Assembly (NCBI GenBank): GCA_963817035.1
Contig: CAWFMM010000004.1
Coordinates: 620,001-684,000, forward strand
DNA from: AC-49 sp963817035
GTDB lineage: Bacteria; Actinomycetota; Thermoleophilia; Solirubrobacterales; Solirubrobacteraceae
Direction of reading: 5' to 3'
DNA: 64,000 bases
Part shown: positions 8,548-15,925 of the stretch, piece by piece
Layout: each line of letters starts with the position of its first letter
Numbering within the stretch: the stretch's first letter is position 1
The notes under the pieces: generated by a model
Told to the model about the DNA's origin: nothing
Database searches by the model: none
What the model saw: only the letters and a program-made list of their open reading frames with translations
Translations under genes and position numbers: made by a program

Positions 8548-9507
8548 ATGGGCCGCGACGACAACCTCAGCGTACGACTGCTCGACGGCGATCGGCGTGC
8601 CTTGGCGCGGGCGATCACGCTCGTCGAGAACGACGATCCGCGAGGCTGGGAGCTCGTCCGCGACGTCTACCCGAGCACCGGCAACGCGGCGATCGTCGGC
8701 TTCACCGGCGCGCCCGGGGCCGGCAAGTCGACGCTGATCGGGGCGATCGTCAAGCGCCGCCGCGAGGCGCAGCGCAGCGTCGCTGTCCTGTCGATCGACC
8801 CGAGCTCGCCGTTCACCCACGGCGCGTTGCTCGGCGATCGCATCCGCCTGACCGAGCACTTCCTCGACGAGGGGGTGTTCATCCGCTCGATGGCCAACCG
8901 GGGCGCGCTCGGCGGCCTGAGTGAAGCCGCGCTGCAGGCCGCGCTGTTGATGGATGCCGCCGGGCGCGACGACGTCCTGCTCGAGACGGTGGGCGTCGGC
9001 CAGGCCGAGATCGACGTCATCGACCATGCCGACACCGTCGTGCTCGTGCTGATGCCGGGCAGCGGCGACTCGATCCAGGCGCTGAAGGCCGGGATCATGG
9101 AGATTCCGGACATCATCGTGGTCAACAAGGCCGACCATCCGCTGACCGACACGATGGTCCGCGAGGTCCGCAACGTGCTGGCGCTCGGCGGCCACGCGGA
9201 CCCCAATGCGTGGCGGGTCCCGATCCTCAAGACCGAGGCGCTCAGCGGTGCCGGCGTCGACGAGCTCGTCACCGCGCTGGACGAGCACCGCGCGCACATC
9301 ATCGGCGAGGGCACCCTGTCGGAGCGGCGCAAGCGCAACCTGCGCAACGAGGTCGTCTCGATCTGCACGTCGCGCCTGCGCCGCGACCTCGAGCACCATC
9401 TCGACACCGATGCGCGCTTCGCCGAGCTGCTCGACGAGGTCGTCTCGCGGCGCATGGATCCGGCCAGCGCGGCGTCAGAGATTCTCGGCACGTACGGCGG
9501 CGGCTGA
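8548..9507 (+). CDS. meaB: Methylmalonyl-CoA mutase-associated GTPase MeaB
   Basis: 319-aa G3E P-loop GTPase of the MeaB/ArgK family that loads and protects adenosylcobalamin in methylmalonyl-CoA mutase. Seen: Walker A FTGAPGAGKSTL (Lys60), switch region SIDPSSPFTHGALLGDRIR, FIRSMANRGALGGLS, ETVGVGQAEIDV (Walker B region), and VVNKADH (guanine specificity NKxD). A C-terminal dimerisation arm follows (~residues 255-319). The cobalamin-binding mutase subunit lies 7 kb downstream at 15442, while no large mutase subunit is in the window. The 3' end overlaps the convergent membrane protein by 33 bp. Confidence 0.95.
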   Translation: MGRDDNLSVRLLDGDRRALARAITLVENDDPRGWELVRDVYPSTGNAAIVGFTGAPGAGKSTLIGAIVKRRREAQRSVAVLSIDPSSPFTHGALLGDRIRLTEHFLDEGVFIRSMANRGALGGLSEAALQAALLMDAAGRDDVLLETVGVGQAEIDVIDHADTVVLVLMPGSGDSIQALKAGIMEIPDIIVVNKADHPLTDTMVREVRNVLALGGHADPNAWRVPILKTEALSGAGVDELVTALDEHRAHIIGEGTLSERRKRNLRNEVVSICTSRLRRDLEHHLDTDARFAELLDEVVSRRMDPASAASEILGTYGGG

Positions 9508-10878
9508 GCGGCGGTCGTCGCGGCGGATCCGCTGGTCGCCGGCCAGCAGGGCGATGACCGCGGCGGCGATCAGCACGAGCCAGACGATCTCTCCGGCCGA
9601 CCCGCCGCCGGCGAACCGCGGCAGCACGAGGTTCTGCACGCCGCCCCACGGCAACGGTCCGTGGGTGGGGGCGATCGTTGCCGTCGCGTCGGCGCGTAGC
9701 GCAATCAGGAGCCAGACAGAGCCCGCGAGGGTCAGTGCGGCGAGCACCGCCCCGCCGCGCGGAGCGAACCGCAGCCCCCAGGCGCACAGTGCGGCGGCGG
9801 GCGCGAGGGCGGGCAGGACGTGGCGCGCGCCGAGCCACGGGCCGTGGAGGGCCGGCGCGACGAAGATCGCGACGATCAGCACGACACCACAGACGAGGAA
9901 CAGTAGCCGAGCCGCGGCCTCGACCTGGCGCTGCTGCGGCAGCGCGTCGGCGAGCCGGTCGCGGCGCGAGCGCCACAGCAGCCACATCGCCACGAAGACG
10001 AGGGCCAGGAACGGCGCCCAGCGCAGCACGCCGACCTCGCGATCGATGAAGACGCCGGCGATGCGCGGCGCGCGGCTGAGCGCGTCGGCGACCGAATGCA
10101 GCCCCGTCGGCCCGCCCGCGGGCCCGGCCGCGTAGGGCGTCGGCCCGCCGTAGAGGCGTTCGTTGATCGTGACGTAGAGGACGATCGAGGTCAGCACGAT
10201 CTCCAGCGCGACGAAGCCGGCGACGCCGCGGGCGGTGCGTCGTAGCCAGCGGGCGAGCGCGAACGCGATCACCGCGGCGGGTGCGACGAGCTCGAGCGCA
10301 AGCCACGGCGCGACGGCGAGCAGGGCAGCGCAGCCGAACGCACGGCGCCGCGTGACGTCCTCACGGGAGCGCAGCGCGAGCAGCGCCGCGCCGGCGAGGA
10401 CGGTGCCGCCGACGAGCTCCGGCGAGACGCGCGTGGCGGTGACCAGCACCGGCGGGGAGAGGCCGACGACGAGCGCGGCCCACCAGCCCCAAGGGTCGGG
10501 CACGAGCTCGCGGGCGAGCATCTCGGCGAGCAGGAACCCGAGCGCGACGAGCGCCGCGCACCAGAGCTGCACGAGCGTCGGCCCGCCGATCGCCATCGCC
10601 GGGGCGATCAGCAGCGGAAAGCCGGCCGACGGCGGCTCGAGCAGGCGCCCGTTCGTCGTCCCGGCCGGTGGGCGCAGCGTGCCGTCGAACCACGGCCGCC
10701 ACGCGCGCCCGCGGTACTGGTTGAGCAGATCGAGATCGCCGTCGTGGACGATCGAATCGGCCTGCAGAAGAACGTGCGCCTCGGCTGGCGTATAGCGATG
10801 GCCGACGCCGGTCCGCACGCCGAGCATCGCCGCATAGGCGCCGAACAGGACCAACCACAACGCAACCGCGCGACGCAT
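9475..10878 (-). CDS. Polytopic membrane protein, probable GT-C type glycosyltransferase
   Basis: 467 aa with roughly ten hydrophobic segments. After the first segment a loop reads RYTPAEAHVLLQADSIVHDGDLDLLNQY, resembling the first luminal loop of dolichol/undecaprenyl-phosphate-sugar-dependent (GT-C) transferases where acidic residues act in catalysis. Several TM helices follow and the C-terminus is a short basic tail. It probably transfers a lipid-linked sugar on the outer face of the membrane. A 106-bp stretch of its 5' portion (10679-10784) is duplicated at 11013-11118. Family assignment rests on topology and the first loop, so function is tentative. Confidence 0.65.
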   Translation of the reverse strand: MRRAVALWLVLFGAYAAMLGVRTGVGHRYTPAEAHVLLQADSIVHDGDLDLLNQYRGRAWRPWFDGTLRPPAGTTNGRLLEPPSAGFPLLIAPAMAIGGPTLVQLWCAALVALGFLLAEMLARELVPDPWGWWAALVVGLSPPVLVTATRVSPELVGGTVLAGAALLALRSREDVTRRRAFGCAALLAVAPWLALELVAPAAVIAFALARWLRRTARGVAGFVALEIVLTSIVLYVTINERLYGGPTPYAAGPAGGPTGLHSVADALSRAPRIAGVFIDREVGVLRWAPFLALVFVAMWLLWRSRRDRLADALPQQRQVEAAARLLFLVCGVVLIVAIFVAPALHGPWLGARHVLPALAPAAALCAWGLRFAPRGGAVLAALTLAGSVWLLIALRADATATIAPTHGPLPWGGVQNLVLPRFAGGGSAGEIVWLVLIAAAVIALLAGDQRIRRDDRRSAAAVRAENL

Positions 10879-10919
10879 CAGCGCTGATTGTCGTGCACCG
10901 CGCGGTCAGGGCCCCCGCC

Positions 10920-10990
10920 AAGGGGTCAGACCCCTTATCACGCCCGCACGCACGAAATCTGAGTCGCCCCGACTCACGGGGTCTGACCCC
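10920..10990. repeat. Dispersed palindromic repeat element, copy 1
   Basis: Begins with the odd palindrome AAGGGGTCAGACCCCTT (10920-10936) and ends with its inverted core GGGGTCTGACCCC (10978-10990). Between them, TGAGTCG-CCC-CGACTCA (10960-10976) forms a perfect 7-bp hairpin. The right half matches, in opposite orientation, the element at 59281-59347 (same order of an ATCT-nAGTCGCCCC motif and the GGGGTCTGACCCC core). The organisation resembles REP/BIME-type non-autonomous elements; no transposase is nearby. Confidence 0.75.
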
Positions 10991-11012
10991 TCAACGACCG
11001 ACGAATCGCGGG

Positions 11013-11118
11013 GTGCCGTCGAACCACGGCCGCCACGCGTGATCGCGGTCCTGGTTGAGGAGATCGAGATCGCCGTGGTGGACGATCGAGTCGGCCTGGA
11101 GAAGAACGTGCGTCTCGG
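11013..11118 (-). pseudogene. Duplicated 5' fragment of the upstream membrane glycosyltransferase
   Basis: The 106 bp match 10679-10784 with 9 mismatches by eye (about 91 percent). Read on the minus strand the fragment still encodes THVLLQADSIVHHGDLDLLN and AWRPWFDGTP, corresponding to the first extracytoplasmic loop of the gene at 9475-10878. No start, membrane segments or remainder of the gene are present. It is either the remnant of a deleted tandem paralogue or a short segmental duplication linked to the neighbouring repeat. Confidence 0.8.
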
Positions 11119-11133
11119 TCGCGCGGTCAGTGG

Positions 11134-12564
11134 TCAGGCGCTGAGCGACGAGACGAGCTCGACGAGCAGGCGGACGCCGAAGCCGGTGCCGCCCTTGGGT
11201 GCTTCGGGGTGTCCGGCGTCCCAGGCGGTTCCGGCGATGTCGAGGTGAGCCCAGGGGACGTCGCCGGTGAAACGCGCCAAGAACTGCGCGGCGGTGATCG
11301 AGCCGGCCTTGCGTCCTTCGGGGGCGTTGGTGATGTCGCCGAAGCGGCCCTTGATCAACTCGTCGTACTCGGCGTCGAGCGGCAGGCGCCAGACCTTCTC
11401 GCCGGTCGCGGCGGCGGCGGCTTCGATGGCGGCGGCCCAGTCGTCGTCGTCGGCCAGCAGGCCCGCATAGGTCGAGCCCAGCGCAACGACGATCGCGCCG
11501 GTCAACGTCGCCAGGTCGACAATCCGCTCGGCGCCGTTGGCGACCGCATGGCACAGGCAGTCGGCGAGCACCAGGCGCCCCTCGGCGTCGGTGTTGTTGA
11601 TCTCGATCGACACGCCGTTGGCCGCGGTGACCACATCGCCCGGGCGCATCGCGCGGCCCGAGGGCATGTTCTCGGTCGCCCCGACGACACCGATCACGCG
11701 CACCGGAAGATCCAGCGCGGCGATCGCGCCGACCGCCTCGATCACCGCCGCGCCGCCCGACATGTCGTACTTCATCTCGTGCATCCCGCCGGCCGGCTTG
11801 ATCGAGATGCCGCCGCTGTCGAAGGTCACCGCCTTGCCGACCAGCGCGACCAGCGGCCCGCTCGCGCCCTCGGGCTCGTAGCGCAGCGTGATCAGTCGGG
11901 GCTCGGCGTACGTGCCCTGCGCGACCGCGGCGAAAGCGCCCATCCCCGCGGCCACGATCTCGTCGCGGCCCATCGCCGAGACGCTGACGCGCGGCAGCGC
12001 CTTCGCTCGCTCTACGAGTGCGGTGGGCGTCATGTCGTTGGCCGGCGTGTCCTGCAGGTCGCGGGCCTGTGAGACCGCGAAGGCGATCTTGAGTCCGCGG
12101 GCGATCGCGTCGGAGCGGTCGTCATGATCGGAGATCAGCAGGCTTTCGACGTCGCGCGGTGACTCATCGGGGGCGGCCTTGTAGCGATCAAAGCGCCGCG
12201 CGGCCTGCACCGTGCCGTCGACGATCGCTCCGGCCAGGGCGTCGTCCAGCCGATGCGGCAGCTCCCAGCACAGATGTGTGCAGCCGAGCTCCTTCGCGCG
12301 GTCGAGGACGATCGCCGCGATGGCTCGCGCGCGTTGTACGTCGAAGTCGTCGCGCTTGCCCAGGCCGACGACGATGAAGCGCTTGCCCTCGGCGTGGGTC
12401 ACGGCCAGGTGCTTGAAGGAGCGCCGCGCCTCACCGGCATCCAGGAGCGCCTGAAGTGGGGCGCCGTCGAGGTCGTGGGCGACGTCCTTGCCGTCGAAGA
12501 CTCCAACGACGACGGTATCGGCGTCGGTCTGCGCAGCGGAGGTGGTGGTGGCGTGGACGTGCAT
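11134..12564 (-). CDS. pepA: Leucyl aminopeptidase (M17)
   Basis: 476-aa cytosolic aminopeptidase of family M17. The C-terminal catalytic half shows the family signature NTDAEGRLVLADCL, the metal-binding Lys/Asp region VGKAVTFDSGGISIKPAGGM, and MKYDMSGGAAVIEA; TLTGAIVVALG follows. The N-terminal ~170 residues match the macro-like regulatory domain of PepA. It removes N-terminal residues during peptide turnover, normally as a two-metal homohexamer. Start ATG at 12564 lies 10 nt after a -10-like TAGATT; the gene is divergent to the thiolase. Confidence 0.95.
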   Translation of the reverse strand: MHVHATTTSAAQTDADTVVVGVFDGKDVAHDLDGAPLQALLDAGEARRSFKHLAVTHAEGKRFIVVGLGKRDDFDVQRARAIAAIVLDRAKELGCTHLCWELPHRLDDALAGAIVDGTVQAARRFDRYKAAPDESPRDVESLLISDHDDRSDAIARGLKIAFAVSQARDLQDTPANDMTPTALVERAKALPRVSVSAMGRDEIVAAGMGAFAAVAQGTYAEPRLITLRYEPEGASGPLVALVGKAVTFDSGGISIKPAGGMHEMKYDMSGGAAVIEAVGAIAALDLPVRVIGVVGATENMPSGRAMRPGDVVTAANGVSIEINNTDAEGRLVLADCLCHAVANGAERIVDLATLTGAIVVALGSTYAGLLADDDDWAAAIEAAAAATGEKVWRLPLDAEYDELIKGRFGDITNAPEGRKAGSITAAQFLARFTGDVPWAHLDIAGTAWDAGHPEAPKGGTGFGVRLLVELVSSLSA

Positions 12565-12574
12565 GGGTGCAGCG

Positions 12575-12592
12575 AATCTAGCTCAGTAGCAT
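12575..12592. promoter_or_regulatory. Divergent pepA/thiolase promoter pair
   Basis: Minus-strand TAGATT (plus 12575-12580) sits 10 nt from the pepA ATG. Plus-strand TAGCAT (12587-12592) sits 7 nt from the thiolase ATG at 12600. The two start codons are only 35 bp apart, so the promoters must overlap and both messages are probably leaderless. Confidence 0.5.
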
Positions 12593-12599
12593 TGCGGTC

Positions 12600-13784
12600 A
12601 TGCCCAAGACCGTGATTCTCAGCGCCGCTCGCACTCCCATCGGCAAGCTCGGCGGCGGTCTGAGCACCGTAGACGCCACGGAGCTCGGAGGCATCGCGAT
12701 CGCGGCGGCGCTGGAGCGCGCGAACGTCGAGCCCGAGCAGGTCGACCACGTGATCATGGGCCAGGTCATCCAGGCCGGGCAGGGCGGGATCCCGTCGCGC
12801 CAGGCACAGATCAAGGCGGGGATTCCCAAGGAGATCTCCTCGGAGACGATCAACAAGGTCTGCGCATCGGGCCTGCGCGCCTCGGTGCTGCTCGACCAGG
12901 CGATCCGCGCCGGCGACGTCGAGGTCGGTGTCGGAGGCGGCATGGAGTCGATGTCGCGCGCTCCCTATCTCCTGCCCGGCGCGCGCTTCGGCTTTCGCAT
13001 GGGCGACGTCAAGGCGCTCGACGCGATGCTCAACGACGCGCTGGTCAACCCGTTCACCGGGAGGCAGATGTTCGAGGAGGCGACCGAGGTGGGCGACGAG
13101 CTCGAGCTCACCCGGCCCGACCTCGACCGCTGGGCGCTGCGCTCCCACGAGCGCGCGCTGGAGGCGACCGACGCCGGCCGTCTGCCCGAGGAGATCGTCT
13201 CGGTGACGATCAAGGGTCGCAAGGGCGACACGGTCGTCGAGGTCGACGAGGGGCCGCGCCGCGGGAGCACCCTCGAGGCGCTCGCCAAGCTTCCGGGCCT
13301 GGTCTCCAAGGAGGGCAGCCACACCGCGGGCAACTCGCCGGGCATCAACGACGGCGCCGGCGCGCTCGTGCTCGCCAGCGAGGAGTGGGCCGCAGCCAAC
13401 GGCAAGCCGGTCCTGGCCGAGATCGTGACTCACGCCCAGAGCGCCAATGACTACGCGTACCTGGCCACGACACCCGGCTCGGCGGCCACGAAGGCCCTCC
13501 AGAAGGCAGGCCTCAGCGCGAGCGACATCGACCTGTGGGAGATCAACGAGGCGTTCGCCTCGGTGACGCTGAACTCGATCCGCATGCTCGGCATCGATGA
13601 GGACAAGGTCAACGTCAACGGGGGCGCGGTCGCCCTCGGCCACCCGCTCGGTGCCTCCGGTGCGCGCATCCTCGGCACGCTCGCGCTCGAGCTGCGCCGC
13701 CGCGGCGGCGGTCTCGGCGTCGCGGCGATCTGCTCGGGCGGCGGGCAGGGCGACGCAGTGATCCTGCGCGTCCCGGCGCAGTGA
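12600..13784 (+). CDS. Acetyl-CoA C-acetyltransferase (thiolase)
   Basis: 394-aa type II thiolase. Catalytic residues are visible: nucleophilic Cys88 in INKVCASGLRA, the GHPLGASGARI block with its His, and the C-terminal ICSGGGQGDA with the second Cys. NEAFAS (Asn/Glu) and GGGMESMS are also present. It interconverts acetyl-CoA and acetoacetyl-CoA or cleaves 3-ketoacyl-CoA, depending on chain specificity, which sequence does not settle. Context with MeaB, mutase subunit and the ETF operon supports fatty- or branched-chain acyl-CoA oxidation. It overlaps the HAD gene by 4 bp. Confidence 0.95.
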   Translation: MPKTVILSAARTPIGKLGGGLSTVDATELGGIAIAAALERANVEPEQVDHVIMGQVIQAGQGGIPSRQAQIKAGIPKEISSETINKVCASGLRASVLLDQAIRAGDVEVGVGGGMESMSRAPYLLPGARFGFRMGDVKALDAMLNDALVNPFTGRQMFEEATEVGDELELTRPDLDRWALRSHERALEATDAGRLPEEIVSVTIKGRKGDTVVEVDEGPRRGSTLEALAKLPGLVSKEGSHTAGNSPGINDGAGALVLASEEWAAANGKPVLAEIVTHAQSANDYAYLATTPGSAATKALQKAGLSASDIDLWEINEAFASVTLNSIRMLGIDEDKVNVNGGAVALGHPLGASGARILGTLALELRRRGGGLGVAAICSGGGQGDAVILRVPAQ

Positions 13785-14533
13785 CCGCGGCCGCCTTCTT
13801 CGATCTCGATCGCACCCTGATGGCCGGCTCGTCCGGCTTTCACTGGGTACGCGCCGCGCATGCCGCTGGGATGGTCTCGCGGCGCCAACTCGCTTCGGAT
13901 GCGGTGGGGAACATCCGTTTCCGGTTGCGCGGCTCGACCGACGAGATCGCCCAGCAGGCGATGGAGCGCCTCGACGTCGCGCTGCGCGGGCATCACCCGC
14001 GCGAGTTCCAGCGCCTCGGGCCGCACGTCCTTGCCGGGGTGCTGCCGCGGCTGTACCCGAAGATGCTGGATCTCGCCTGGGACCATCAGGACGCCGGGCG
14101 CCGGGTCTACATCGCCACCGCGGCGACCCAGGACACGGCCGAGATGATCGCCCACGTGCTGAGCTTCGACGGCGCCGTCGGCACCCGCCTCGAGCTCGAC
14201 GGCGACGGGGCCTACACGGGCAAGATCGACGGGCCGATGGCCTACCGTGAGGGGAAGGCGGCCGCGATCACCGAGGTTGCCCAGCGCGATGGGATCGACC
14301 TGTCGGCCTCGTTCGCGTACTCCGACTCGGAGTCCGACCTGCCGATGCTGCGCTCGGTCGGCTATCCGGTCGTCGTCAACCCCGACCGCGAGCTCCTCCG
14401 TGTGGCCCGCGCCGAGGGCTGGGACGTGATGCGCTTCGAAACGCTCGGGCGCCGCATCCAGGTCACCGGCGCGCTGATCACCGCGGCCACGGTGGCCGTC
14501 ACCGCGCGCATCGCCGCCCGCCACCTGCGCTGA
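13781..14533 (+). CDS. HAD-IB family phosphatase (SerB-like)
   Basis: 250 aa from a GTG overlapping the thiolase stop (GTGA). HAD motif I is FFDLDRTL (Asp8 nucleophile, Asp10), motif II falls in YIATAA, motif III includes the Lys in MAYREGKAAAI, and motif IV is YSDSESDLPML. The helical cap between residues ~15 and ~90 fits subclass IB, as in phosphoserine phosphatase and related lysophosphatidate phosphatases; PVVVNPDRELLRVA is a typical terminal block of this subgroup. Substrate unknown. Confidence 0.85.
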   Translation: MTAAAFFDLDRTLMAGSSGFHWVRAAHAAGMVSRRQLASDAVGNIRFRLRGSTDEIAQQAMERLDVALRGHHPREFQRLGPHVLAGVLPRLYPKMLDLAWDHQDAGRRVYIATAATQDTAEMIAHVLSFDGAVGTRLELDGDGAYTGKIDGPMAYREGKAAAITEVAQRDGIDLSASFAYSDSESDLPMLRSVGYPVVVNPDRELLRVARAEGWDVMRFETLGRRIQVTGALITAATVAVTARIAARHLR

Positions 14534-14607
14534 ATCGCGATTCGCGGGAAGGTTCGGGTGGCGCGGGGAGTCCTCATGCACGTGATCCCCGAACGAGAGG
14601 AATCGTC

Positions 14608-14958
14608 TTGAGGAACAAACTGATCGCGCTCTTCGTCACCGTGGCCGCGGCCGGCGCTGTGCTCGTCGCACCCGCACTCGCCGCCTCGACCGCCAAGGTC
14701 AAGATCTCCGACAACAAGTTCACGGCCAAGAAACTGACCGTCAAGCCGGGCACCAAGGTCACGTGGACCTGGTCGGGCTCGCACCCGCACAACGTGACCG
14801 CCGTGTCCGTGCCCAAGGGCGCGAAGAAGTTCGCGTCCAACACCCTGACCGGCAAGGGCACGTTCTCGCAGGCCCTGACCAAGCCCGGCACGTACAAGCT
14901 CGAGTGCACGATCCACGTGGCCTCTGGCATGACGATGACGATCACGGTCAAGAAGTAG
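14608..14958 (+). CDS. Secreted cupredoxin (plastocyanin-like), copy 1
   Basis: 116 aa from TTG, with AGAGGA about 7 nt upstream. A signal peptide (MRNKLIALFVTVAAAGAVLV, cleavage after APALAA) is followed by one cupredoxin domain. Type 1 copper ligands are all in place: His61 (HPHNV), Cys100 and His103 (ECTIH), Met108 (GM). It should carry single electrons outside the membrane. The next gene but one is a paralogue with the same layout. Redox partner unknown. Confidence 0.85.
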   Translation: MRNKLIALFVTVAAAGAVLVAPALAASTAKVKISDNKFTAKKLTVKPGTKVTWTWSGSHPHNVTAVSVPKGAKKFASNTLTGKGTFSQALTKPGTYKLECTIHVASGMTMTITVKK

Positions 14959-14966
14959 CCGACCCG

Positions 14967-15010
14967 CCGTCCGGGCCGGGCGCCCCGCGGGGGGTGACCG
15001 GCGCGGACGG
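14967..15010 (+). terminator. Hairpin after cupredoxin 1
   Basis: CCGTCC (14967-14972) pairs with GGACGG (15005-15010), extended by an inner CCGG/CCGG pairing. There is no U tract, so a factor-dependent or weak terminator, or a processing hairpin between the two cupredoxin genes, is equally possible. Confidence 0.35.
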
Positions 15011-15072
15011 CCCAGCGCGGCTCGTACACTCCGCGCTCGCTTGTCATCGCCCCGCATTTGGAGGAGTTCCCG

Positions 15073-15414
15073 ATGAAGAAGTCTCTCGCGACGCTTGCTG
15101 CTGCGGCCATCGCCGCCGGCGCCGTGATCGCTGTTCCCGCCCTTGCGGCGACCCCGACCAGGACGGTCAAGGTCCTCGACTTCAAGTTCACGCCGAAGAC
15201 GGTGACGGTCAAGAAGGGCACCAAGGTCACGTGGAAGTGGGGCGGCAAAGTCGTGCACAACGTGGTCGTCGAGAAGGGCCCCGCCAAGTTCGCGTCCAAG
15301 CTGATGACGAAGGGCAGCTTTTCCAAGACGCTGACCAGGACCGGCACCTACAACATCGTCTGCACGATCCATCGGTCCCAGGGCATGGTCATGACCCTCA
15401 AGGTCACGAAGTAG
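15073..15414 (+). CDS. Secreted cupredoxin (plastocyanin-like), copy 2
   Basis: 113 aa; ATG at 15073 chosen because GGAGGAG lies just upstream and the protein then begins MKKSLATL, a clean signal peptide ending near ALAATP. Copper ligands His62 (VVHNV), Cys97 and His100 (VCTIH), Met105 (QGM) are conserved. It is clearly homologous to the preceding cupredoxin (shared K-G-T-K-V-T-W and SFSKTLT/TFSQALT blocks), indicating tandem duplication. Role: extracytoplasmic electron carrier, partner unknown. Confidence 0.87.
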   Translation: MKKSLATLAAAAIAAGAVIAVPALAATPTRTVKVLDFKFTPKTVTVKKGTKVTWKWGGKVVHNVVVEKGPAKFASKLMTKGSFSKTLTRTGTYNIVCTIHRSQGMVMTLKVTK

Positions 15415-15424
15415 CCCTCCCGCA

Positions 15425-15430
15425 TAGAAT
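15425..15430 (+). promoter_or_regulatory. Candidate -10 (TAGAAT) of the cobalamin-binding protein gene
   Basis: TAGAAT ends 11 nt before the ATG at 15442; no Shine-Dalgarno. Consistent with leaderless initiation. Confidence 0.45.
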
Positions 15431-15441
15431 CGACGGCCGCT

Positions 15442-15855
15442 ATGGCCGCACCCATGCAGACAAAGATCCGTGTCGTCGTCGCCAAGCCCGGCTTGGACGG
15501 TCACGACCGGGGCGCCAAGATCATCGCTCGGGCACTCCGTGACGCGGGGATGGAGGTCATCTACACCGGTCTTCATCAGACGCCGGAGCAGATCGTCGAG
15601 ACCGTGCTCCAGGAGGACGCCGACGCCGTCGGCCTCTCGATCCTGTCGGGCGCGCACATGACGCTCGTGCCCCGGATCGTCGCGCTGCTCAACGAGCAGG
15701 ACGCAGGCGAGGTCCTCGTCTGCGTCGGCGGGACGATCCCTGCCGACGACATTCCGCAGCTCAAGGCGCTCGGTGTGGCCGAGGTGTTCACCCCTGGTGC
15801 GCCGACTCAGGCCATCGTCGATTTCATCCGAAGTGCGGTCAAACCGCGTGTTTGA
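15442..15855 (+). CDS. Methylmalonyl-CoA mutase-type cobalamin-binding subunit
   Basis: 137-aa stand-alone B12-binding domain equal to the C-terminal domain of methylmalonyl-CoA mutase. Seen: VVVAKPGLDGHDRGAKI with the base-off ligand motif D-x-H-x-x-G (His21), LSGAHMTLVPR, VCVGGTIPADDI and GVAEVFTPGAP. It provides the adenosylcobalamin for carbon-skeleton rearrangement with a separately encoded catalytic subunit that is not in this window. MeaB at 8548 is the matching chaperone. It could instead serve a related mutase (isobutyryl- or ethylmalonyl-CoA). Confidence 0.92.
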   Translation: MAAPMQTKIRVVVAKPGLDGHDRGAKIIARALRDAGMEVIYTGLHQTPEQIVETVLQEDADAVGLSILSGAHMTLVPRIVALLNEQDAGEVLVCVGGTIPADDIPQLKALGVAEVFTPGAPTQAIVDFIRSAVKPRV

Positions 15856-15859
15856 CCTT

Positions 15860-15894
15860 GTTGATTGAGCCGTCAGTCAACGAGGCGATACGAT
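15860..15894 (+). promoter_or_regulatory. Putative operator-promoter of the ETF operon
   Basis: GTTGATTGA-N4-TCAGTCAAC (15860-15881) is a 22-bp inverted repeat with one mismatch per arm, the size and symmetry of a TetR-family site. It overlaps a possible -35 (TTGAGC, 15865-15870) spaced 18 nt from TACGAT (15889-15894). Binding would block RNA polymerase, giving a simple acyl-CoA-type induction model. The regulator is not identified. Confidence 0.5.
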
Positions 15895-15925
15895 CACGAA
15901 CGTCTGTTTGCCCAAGGAGGCCAAC

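Larger units (their letters stand above)
10879..11133. other. 255-bp intergenic region with palindromic repeat and gene fragment
   Basis: Gap between the membrane glycosyltransferase and pepA. It contains a copy of the AAGGGGTCAGACCCCTT repeat element (10920-10990) and then a 106-bp degraded duplicate of the glycosyltransferase 5' region (11013-11118). No intact gene seen. Confidence 0.8.

Noticed and set aside
10991..11554. 187-codon minus-strand frame covering the duplicated fragment and pepA end
   Set aside because: Most of it is an out-of-frame shadow of pepA; only the 106-bp duplicate is meaningful.
14541..14591. GTTCGGG/CCCGAAC pairing before cupredoxin 1
   Set aside because: A 7-bp pairing over a 28-nt loop is expected by chance at this GC content.
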